Of a DNA stretch of 40,033 nucleotides, positions 34,360 through 40,033 are shown piece after piece. The stretch's first letter is position 1; each line of letters starts with the position of its first letter. Location of the stretch: the NCBI GenBank assembly GCA_017962175.1, contig JAGCVU010000150.1:1-40033 (forward strand), in the 5' to 3' direction. A program made the translations under genes and the position numbers. Origin of the DNA: Bacteroidales bacterium (lineage in GTDB: Bacteria > Bacteroidota > Bacteroidia > Bacteroidales > UBA3824). The notes below the pieces were generated by a model. It searched no databases, was not told where the DNA came from, and worked only from the letters and a program-made list of their open reading frames with translations.

Positions 34360-35085
34360 TTACACTGCAAAACTCGTATCAAGGAAATCTTGAAATTTAT
34401 CTTTAAATTGATCGCTTATTGGTACAATGGTCTGGTCATCAAATACTACACGCTGTCGCTCAACAAGGTAAACTTTGTCTAAATTGATTATATAGCTACG
34501 ATGCACACGCATAAACTTTTCAGGCGGCAAATAGTTTTCCACACGACGGATACTCAGCAAACTCATCACAGTGCTTCCGTCTTCAAGATGAAAACGCACA
34601 TACTCGCGCATACTCTCTATATATAATATGTCATCAAAATTGATACGCACTACTTTGTATTCGCTTTTTACAAATATATAGCGTTGGTTGTTGACATACT
34701 TTTTGTTGATAAGAGCCATTTCACGGTTGATTTGTTCTGCCTCACGCACTTGAATTATCGAGCGTTTAATAGATTTTTGAGTATAAGGTTTAAACAAAAC
34801 TGTGGCGTAAGGCACCTTGATTGTATCAACAGGATAATCGGTATTAGCAGTAGTAAACACTGTAAGTGGCGGATTCACAAGAGTTTTTACTAATTGCAAA
34901 CCCGATAATGAGTCCATATCAATATCCACAAACATTAAATCTATATCAGTATGGGTCTGCAAATATCTCTGCGCACGTGTAGTAGTGCGAAAAAAAGAAA
35001 CGAGCTCTATTCCATCAATGGCGGCAACAGCATTGCACAACTCTTTGAGAGCCGAGGTATCATAGTCGATAACTATACACTTCAT
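34360..35085 (-). CDS. LytTR-family response regulator
   Basis: From the ATG at 35085 the product has 241 residues (a TTG four codons upstream is possible). The receiver domain (~1-118) has Asp7/Asp9, phosphoacceptor Asp54 (MFVDIDMDSLSG) and FKPY with the conserved Lys. The LytTR DNA-binding domain (~140-238) has YIFVKSEYKVVRI, ILYIESMREYVRFHL and FMRVHRSYIINLDKV. It should regulate genes with bent direct-repeat sites. No histidine kinase lies next to it, unusual for this family. A weak -7 box (TACTTTTA, 35126-35119) lies upstream. Confidence 0.93.
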   Translation of the reverse strand: MKCIVIDYDTSALKELCNAVAAIDGIELVSFFRTTTRAQRYLQTHTDIDLMFVDIDMDSLSGLQLVKTLVNPPLTVFTTANTDYPVDTIKVPYATVLFKPYTQKSIKRSIIQVREAEQINREMALINKKYVNNQRYIFVKSEYKVVRINFDDILYIESMREYVRFHLEDGSTVMSLLSIRRVENYLPPEKFMRVHRSYIINLDKVYLVERQRVVFDDQTIVPISDQFKDKFQDFLDTSFAV

Positions 35086-35177
35086 AATAATAGACAATTG
35101 TTTTGATGATTTGCAGCGTAAAAGTAATATTTTTTTTAAAAAAATGAATAAAAAGAGTTTTTTATAAAAAAAAACCG

Positions 35178-35185
35178 TATCTTTG
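35178..35185 (+). promoter_or_regulatory. -7 promoter box for the lipoprotein gene
   Basis: TATCTTTG is a perfect TAnnTTTG box, 47 nt before the lipoprotein ATG. The -33 region is A/T-rich without a clear TTTG. It diverges from the LytTR gene. Confidence 0.6.
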
Positions 35186-35232
35186 TTGTAAATTGAATTT
35201 GTATATTTTTTTAAAACATATCACTTTGCATT

Positions 35233-36222
35233 ATGGAATATAAAAAGATACTCACATTGGCGCTTGCCCTATCAGCCGCCACTGCAATAATGTCTTGCGG
35301 AGGCACATCGGGCGGAGAACAACAACAGCAGCAACCCGGAGGCAACGAAGGAAAGTTAGAATACAATCCTGAAGCCGAAGCCAAAATCGACTACGCAAAA
35401 TACGGACTCGATTCGGCATTTATTCAAAAATATCAAGACGTTGCCATAGGCGACGTGGGCGAAATGATTCAAAGTTTTCCCTCGCCCGTAGAAGTTTCGG
35501 CCATCATTCAAGATATGAAAGTGCCCTACACACCCAAATATCTGTTTAGCACCGACTATGCCGACAATTTTGAAACAAGTTTCAAAAAAGCTCTCGGTCT
35601 TGGCGTTTATTGTGCCGACTTAGGATACCTCAATGTTTACAACAAAACCGGCGACGTTATTCAATACCTTGTGGCTATTCGCAAACTGAGCGAACAATTG
35701 CAAATTGGTCAATTCTTTGACTTTGCAGCTCTTAAACAAATTGCCACAAGCAGCAACAACCTCGACTCTCTGCTTATTACCAGCGTTCAGAGTTACTTCC
35801 AAATGGACTCTTACCTTCGTCAAAACGGCAGAAGCAATATCAGTGCTCTTATGGTTACCGGCGTTTGGGCTGAAAGTCTCTACCTCGCTTGCGAAGTATA
35901 CTCTGCCAAGGCCAACAAACGTATGAAAGAGCACATCGCAAGTCAGAAAAACATTCTCGACGACTTGATGGCAATACTCGTGAAGTTTATGAACAACGAC
36001 CCAAGCTACATCAAAATGGTAGCCGGATTAAAAGATCTTACAGTTGCATTCGACCCTGTAAAAATTCAGGACTTCGATGGTGAAGACAAAACTGAAGTAA
36101 TAGACGGTCAGCGTGTTACCACTCAGGGTGCTTACACCACCATCACCGTTAGCGACGAACAAATCAACGAAATAGTTAAGGCTGTAGAAAAATTCAGAAA
36201 CGACATCGTTACCAATCTGTAA
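35233..36222 (+). CDS. Lipoprotein of unknown function
   Basis: The 329-residue protein has a lipoprotein signal peptide ending AIMSC with the lipidated Cys22, then a Gly/Gln-rich linker (TSGGEQQQQQPGGNEG). The mature part is largely helical (e.g. QDVAIGDVGEMIQSFPSPVE, then LGLGVYCADLGYLNVYN) with no known enzyme motif. Residues 24-28 (GTSGG) lack the acidic export signal typical of surface lipoproteins, so it may be periplasmic-facing. It ends 21 nt before a strong terminator. Function unknown. Confidence 0.8.
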   Translation: MEYKKILTLALALSAATAIMSCGGTSGGEQQQQQPGGNEGKLEYNPEAEAKIDYAKYGLDSAFIQKYQDVAIGDVGEMIQSFPSPVEVSAIIQDMKVPYTPKYLFSTDYADNFETSFKKALGLGVYCADLGYLNVYNKTGDVIQYLVAIRKLSEQLQIGQFFDFAALKQIATSSNNLDSLLITSVQSYFQMDSYLRQNGRSNISALMVTGVWAESLYLACEVYSAKANKRMKEHIASQKNILDDLMAILVKFMNNDPSYIKMVAGLKDLTVAFDPVKIQDFDGEDKTEVIDGQRVTTQGAYTTITVSDEQINEIVKAVEKFRNDIVTNL

Positions 36223-36243
36223 TTCTACTCTGACTTAAATAAT

Positions 36244-36284
36244 AAAGGTGCGGAAGAAAACGAAATGTTTTCTTCCGCACCTTT
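36244..36284. terminator. Bidirectional intrinsic terminator between convergent genes
   Basis: An 18-bp perfect stem (AAAGGTGCGGAAGAAAAC with its complement) encloses a GAAAT loop. The end on each strand is T-rich. It lies between the lipoprotein stop at 36222 and the aminotransferase stop at 36307 and should end both transcripts. Confidence 0.9.
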
Positions 36285-36306
36285 TATATATAGACGCATT
36301 TTTAAA

Positions 36307-37623
36307 TTATTTCTTAGCGAAATATGCATTGAAAGCCTTGATGCGTGCTTCGGCGTTGGCAAGAGCCTCGTCGCCAAGTTGCGACACACATACGCGGATA
36401 CCGTGATGACACGAGCCGCAGATATTGAGTCCCACAGCCGAAATGCCAAACATCAAAAGATTTTTTACCACCTCACCGCTACTCATGCCGGGATAGGTAA
36501 CGGTAAAGTAAAAACCATCTGCAATATCTTCTGCACCGTCTTTGTCGTAAACGGGAACAAAACCGTTGTTGAAGAACGATTTTTTGAGGATATTGGCTCT
36601 GCGGGCGTACTCTTTGATAGGCTCAACAAAATTATAACTACCATCGCAACAAGCATTAAGCATAGCCGCAAATCCATATTGAGGAGTATGTGTCGTGCCT
36701 GTAGACAAAGTGTAGAGAGCATCAAAAATCATTGCGTGACCAAAGTTGTCGTTGCCAAAATATGCTTTGAGGTCGGGATAGCGGCGGTCGAAAATTGCAG
36801 GGCTAACCATCATAACAGCAATACGTTGACCTGCATAACTGAAACTCTTACTGCCCGAAAGCATAATAATCCAATTGTCGGTATATTTTGCCACAGTTGG
36901 ATTAAACGGTGCAACGCCGGGTTTTGAAATATCGCGACGGAAATCCATTCCAAAATAAGCAAGGTCTTCCATTACAATAACATCGTATTTTGTAGCGAGT
37001 GTACCGATTGTTTTGAGTTCCTGTTCGGTAAAATTAATCCACGCAGGGTTGTTGGGACTTGAATAAAGTATAGTGCTGATGTCGCCCTTAGACAAATACG
37101 ATTCAAGTTTAGCCTCAAGTTTATCGCCACGATAATCGTATACATCAAAAGTTTCGTACTGCATGCCGAGTACACGCAATTGTGCTTTGTTTACGGGGAA
37201 ACCGGGGTCGATAAAGAGAGTTTTGCCACGTTTTTTGTCGGTGCGGTTGGCAACCATAAACGATGCAAAACAAGCCTGCATACTACCTGTGGTGGCAAGG
37301 CAGTTTTTAGCCGGAACGTCCACATCTATAAAGCATTTGGCAAATCTTGCGGCAGCCTCTTTCAATGCGGGAACACCGTCAACAGGGGGATAAATGGCGC
37401 AAAGACCTTTTTCGGCGGCTTCACGTTCGGCATCAAGTGCAATTTGCGGAGGTTTCAATCCGGGAACGCCCATTTCTAAGCGAACAAATTTTTCGCCGGT
37501 TTCTTTTTCAAGCATATTGGCGAGGCGCACTGTCTCGCGTATTGACATTTTTTCAGGGTCGGCAACGCCGAGTTCCTTTATTTTAGTTTCTAAAACTGAT
37601 GATGATATGGGATATTGGTACAT
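36307..37623 (-). CDS. Class I/II pyridoxal-phosphate-dependent aminotransferase
   Basis: From the ATG at 37623 the product has 438 residues. The PLP lysine is Lys259 in SGSKSFSYAGQR, with YSSPNNPAWINF (the Asn that contacts PLP) and EDLAYFGMDF as further fold-type I markers. The C-terminal small domain has GFYFTVTYPGMSSG. An in-frame TTG at 37644 lies inside the -7 box and is rejected. The substrate is not clear from sequence; family members transaminate aspartate, alanine or aromatic amino acids. It is transcribed from a promoter inside the upstream gene and ends at the shared terminator. Confidence 0.9.
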   Translation of the reverse strand: MYQYPISSSVLETKIKELGVADPEKMSIRETVRLANMLEKETGEKFVRLEMGVPGLKPPQIALDAEREAAEKGLCAIYPPVDGVPALKEAAARFAKCFIDVDVPAKNCLATTGSMQACFASFMVANRTDKKRGKTLFIDPGFPVNKAQLRVLGMQYETFDVYDYRGDKLEAKLESYLSKGDISTILYSSPNNPAWINFTEQELKTIGTLATKYDVIVMEDLAYFGMDFRRDISKPGVAPFNPTVAKYTDNWIIMLSGSKSFSYAGQRIAVMMVSPAIFDRRYPDLKAYFGNDNFGHAMIFDALYTLSTGTTHTPQYGFAAMLNACCDGSYNFVEPIKEYARRANILKKSFFNNGFVPVYDKDGAEDIADGFYFTVTYPGMSSGEVVKNLLMFGISAVGLNICGSCHHGIRVCVSQLGDEALANAEARIKAFNAYFAKK

Positions 37624-37641
37624 ATTGTTTTTATTTTTTTG

Positions 37642-37672
37642 CAAAATTAAAAAAAATCACGAGATATTCAAA
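37642..37672 (-). promoter_or_regulatory. Promoter for the aminotransferase gene, inside the DUF4922 gene end
   Basis: On the minus strand TTTG (37672-37669) is followed after 19 nt by TAATTTTG (37649-37642), a perfect match. The -33 box lies within the last codons of the upstream gene (stop at 37657). The box is 18 nt before the ATG, so the 5' leader is only about a dozen nt. Confidence 0.75.
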
Positions 37673-38574
37673 GCATTAAACTTTTCTAACGAAATACACA
37701 CTTGGCGCATTATGCTTGTGATATCGTTCTCGGAAATAGAATAAAAATTATCGCGCACGCTCACGGGAATCATTCCGGCAAGGTCGGCATATCCGGGACT
37801 GCACACAATACGGTTTTCGGTGCGGAAATACTCCTCAGGACGGTGCTTATCGCGCGGAAAAATGGTAACGGTGTAATATCCATCTTCAAACAAAATTCCC
37901 ATATTTACCTCTGGCTCAACGGATTGATAAATAAAATTGATTTCGCGGAGAATTTTTTCGATATGATATTGTAACTGACTACGGTCGATGGTTTGAATCA
38001 CAATAAAACGGCGTGTGGTGTCGTCAATCTTGTACACATTGGTACTGCTAAATTCCGCAGAATCAATAGTATAGAGGCGTTTAAGACTTTCTATCTGCGC
38101 AAACACCGGCAGCGAAACAGCCTTACAAGCCTGCAAATGCAAATGAAACGGCGCAGAAGCACCACATTTGGGTCCGTTGTAAAAAACCACATACCCGGGC
38201 ATATCGTCAGCCATTTGCACAAACTTATCCACAATTTTCATAATGCCTTGATCCTGATGACGTTGCGAAATAATTGTAAGATGGTTTTCGCCTATGGGAA
38301 AAGGATTTACGGCTATGAAGAAATCGTCGTTGTATTCGTATGGGATTTGCCCTTGTATCAAATTGGCACGACAAAGAAAACATCTACTCGTGTCGGGCTT
38401 TTTAGAAATATCGGCGGTGGCACTCTGTATACGTGCAGGGTTCATCTGCAAAGTGTACGAAAAGCCGTTGAACTGCACCGTGCGCAATGCCGACAGCCGC
38501 ATATTGTTGAAATTGGTGTAAAACAGCGGCGACGATTCTAACTGTCTATATATAAATGACTCAATCTCAATCAT
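37657..38574 (-). CDS. HIT/GalT-like protein (DUF4922)
   Basis: The 305-residue protein has CFLC (65-68, a possible metal site), NPFPIGENHLTIISQRHQ and PFHLHLQA (His144, His146), the HIT-superfamily active-site pattern found in nucleotidyl hydrolases and in GalT/Ap4A phosphorylase relatives. I place it in DUF4922 from memory. Nucleotide-sugar or dinucleotide phosphorolysis is possible. Its ATG overlaps the upstream glycosyltransferase TGA (ATGA), which suggests coupled translation and a linked role. No signal peptide. Confidence 0.8.
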   Translation of the reverse strand: MIEIESFIYRQLESSPLFYTNFNNMRLSALRTVQFNGFSYTLQMNPARIQSATADISKKPDTSRCFLCRANLIQGQIPYEYNDDFFIAVNPFPIGENHLTIISQRHQDQGIMKIVDKFVQMADDMPGYVVFYNGPKCGASAPFHLHLQACKAVSLPVFAQIESLKRLYTIDSAEFSSTNVYKIDDTTRRFIVIQTIDRSQLQYHIEKILREINFIYQSVEPEVNMGILFEDGYYTVTIFPRDKHRPEEYFRTENRIVCSPGYADLAGMIPVSVRDNFYSISENDITSIMRQVCISLEKFNALNIS

Positions 38575-39929
38575 ATTTCGTCTGGATAATTAATAAGAGT
38601 GTATCGGCGCGAAAGTTCACGCTCGCGGAAAAGGTCTTTTACATAATTGTTTCTTATCTGAGTTTCGTGCGACGGATTGGCATCCGAATTTCCACTCCAA
38701 CGGCGACAATTGTAAAGCACATCAAAAATGCGCGATACCTTGTATTCGCCCGAAATGCGCAGAGCCACAGCGTAATCTTCGCCGTAACTTACATTGGGAA
38801 AGCGTATTTCGCGAATCAGTGGAGTAAAAAAACATCGGGGCGCACCCACACCGTTTACACGCAAAAGATTGTTGTGACCATTTTCGGGAGTGTATTCGCT
38901 ATGTGTAATCGGCGGCACATCGAGCGGCACAAAATCAGCGTTGGTCAATTGGTACGAACCCACAAGCATAGCGCATTTCTCCTTGCGGAAAGTGTCGGCA
39001 ATGGTTTGAAGCACATTTTCATTAGAATATCCGTCGTCGCTATCTAATTGAACGGCAAACGCTCCGCATTCAGGATTGTCAACGGCAAGATTCCAACAGC
39101 CACCTATGCCAAACCCATTGTTATCAGGCACTATGCGAATAATCTTGTTGGGATAAAGACCTTGCATTTTGGCAATTACGTCGGGCGTGTGGTCGGTGCT
39201 GTGATTATCCACCACAATTATATTATAGGGGAAATCGGTTTTCTGCTGGGCAGCACTGCGTAGAGCGGTCTCAATAGTAGATTCGCGATTTTTAACGGGA
39301 ATAATCACCGATACAAGGTTTTTAAATTCCTTAACAACATTATCAAAATCTTCGGGAATCTTGTCAATTGCGGGAAGCATTGCCCCCATATCCTCCAAAA
39401 CCACTTTGAAAATCAACTCGCACTCTTGTTGATATTCGCGATTGCGAGGGTCAACGTATGCAAAATTTTTGGTTTCAAAATCGTTGTCCTTTTCGTCGGG
39501 CATAATATACAGTGGCTCAGGCACAATCTTAATTCCACCCATAGGAATAAGGCGAAGCAAAAGATCGTAAAATGCAGCCTTTTTTAATGATGGATTCACC
39601 TCCATAGCGGCATGAATGGCACATTCGGATTTTACCACCACCATACCGCCAAAATCAAAACCATCGCGCAGAGCCGACCCCATGGTATAGTCCTGAAGGC
39701 GCACCACGCTGCCATCGGTTTTGCAATAATAAGAATATATGCCCGCTGCCATATTGATGCCAATGGTGCGTTCGATGGCTGCCTCAAAATCATTTTCCGA
39801 AATAAGTTGAATTCTTTTGAAGCAAAATGCCATATATTCTTGCTCTGTATGGCTTATAATCTCGCGCAGCACTGTGCCGTTGTTGATATCTATTTGATCT
39901 GAATAGATGAATGCAATTGAGTTTACCAT
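38571..39929 (-). CDS. Family 2 glycosyltransferase with an extra N-terminal domain
   Basis: The 452-residue protein has a GT-A domain from ~205 (LVSVIIPVKNRESTIE), the acceptor/metal motif LDSDDGY (Asp296-Asp299) and SYGEDYAVALRISG. The first ~200 residues also contain segments (DGFDFGGMVVVK, KIVPEPLYIM) that look like the second half of a GT-A domain, so it may be a fused or partly duplicated GT. The acceptor is unknown. It has no membrane helix. A near-leaderless promoter lies just upstream. It overlaps the DUF4922 gene by ATGA. Confidence 0.87.
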   Translation of the reverse strand: MVNSIAFIYSDQIDINNGTVLREIISHTEQEYMAFCFKRIQLISENDFEAAIERTIGINMAAGIYSYYCKTDGSVVRLQDYTMGSALRDGFDFGGMVVVKSECAIHAAMEVNPSLKKAAFYDLLLRLIPMGGIKIVPEPLYIMPDEKDNDFETKNFAYVDPRNREYQQECELIFKVVLEDMGAMLPAIDKIPEDFDNVVKEFKNLVSVIIPVKNRESTIETALRSAAQQKTDFPYNIIVVDNHSTDHTPDVIAKMQGLYPNKIIRIVPDNNGFGIGGCWNLAVDNPECGAFAVQLDSDDGYSNENVLQTIADTFRKEKCAMLVGSYQLTNADFVPLDVPPITHSEYTPENGHNNLLRVNGVGAPRCFFTPLIREIRFPNVSYGEDYAVALRISGEYKVSRIFDVLYNCRRWSGNSDANPSHETQIRNNYVKDLFRERELSRRYTLINYPDEI

Positions 39930-39938
39930 TTTTTTTTA

Positions 39939-39946
39939 CAAAGTTA
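39939..39946 (-). promoter_or_regulatory. -7 promoter box just before the glycosyltransferase gene
   Basis: The minus strand reads TAACTTTG, a perfect TAnnTTTG box whose last base is 10 nt from the ATG. Transcription would start about 4-5 nt before the start codon, giving a nearly leaderless mRNA. The -33 region has only a T-rich tract. Confidence 0.55.
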
Positions 39947-39991
39947 AAACATTAAGTAGATAAAAAAAGATTTTTTGACGTATAAAATTTT

Positions 39992-39999
39992 TATATTTG
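39992..39999 (+). promoter_or_regulatory. -7 box of a promoter pointing out of the window
   Basis: TATATTTG on the plus strand is a perfect TAnnTTTG box, followed by an A-rich tail to the window edge. TTTG at 39974-39977 is only 14 nt upstream, too close for a canonical -33. The gene it would drive starts beyond 40033. Confidence 0.5.
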
Positions 40000-40033
40000 C
40001 AAAATTTTTTACCACAACAAGGAACAATAAAAA

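Noticed and set aside
1..40033. CRISPR arrays, tRNA genes, insertion sequences, prophage
   Set aside because: No spaced direct repeats, cloverleaf genes, transposases or phage genes were seen on reading both strands.

Overview
The window is chromosomal DNA from a member of the Bacteroidota, most likely order Bacteroidales. Three things point there. The ribosomal proteins have Bacteroidales-type sequences. The str cluster carries no tuf gene. Most transcription units begin with the Bacteroidota sigma-ABfr -7 box TAnnTTTG, and the better ones also have a TTG or TTTG box about 19-20 nt upstream. Shine-Dalgarno sites are generally absent, and GH97 and GH78 glycosidases are present. I cannot name the genus.

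Positions 1-16959 (all minus strand) hold the translation superoperon, with str, S10, spc and alpha blocks joined: rpsL-rpsG-fusA-rpsJ-rplC-rplD-rplW-rplB-rpsS-rplV-rpsC-rplP-rpmC-rpsQ-rplN-rplX-rplE-rpsN-rpsH-rplF-rplR-rpsE-rpmD-rplO-secY, then infA-rpmJ-rpsM-rpsK-rpsD-rpoA-rplQ (rplQ runs off the left edge). A full promoter precedes rpsL. A clear intrinsic terminator follows secY, exactly where many relatives carry map (methionine aminopeptidase), which is missing here. New promoter boxes lie before infA and before rpsM, and a hairpin with a short U-run sits between rpsD and rpoA. The cluster therefore looks like at least three transcription units.

Positions 17190-20601 (plus) form an operon of two tandem paralogous small membrane proteins of unknown function, with the second overlapping mutS2 by ATGA. 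Positions 20598-25080 (minus) form a tight operon of a membrane-anchored SpoIIE-type phosphatase, a GH97 glycosidase, an isochorismatase/nicotinamidase-like hydrolase and a methyltransferase-fold protein. A HAD-family gene lies on the plus strand (25218-25913). Positions 25938-32067 (minus) hold a small membrane protein, mutL, two rhomboid proteases and a GH78 alpha-L-rhamnosidase-like enzyme, closely spaced as if in one operon.

Positions 32158-35085 (minus) carry a secreted protein built of ~43-residue repeats, a FIST-like protein with a small partner, and a LytTR response regulator. A lipoprotein gene (plus, 35233-36222) and an aminotransferase gene (minus) converge on a strong bidirectional terminator. 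At the right edge a GT2-type glycosyltransferase overlaps a HIT-like DUF4922 gene by ATGA, and a plus-strand promoter points out of the window. No tRNA, rRNA, CRISPR array, insertion sequence or prophage was seen. No gene-free gap exceeds 300 nt; the longest is 16960-17244, which holds two divergent promoters.
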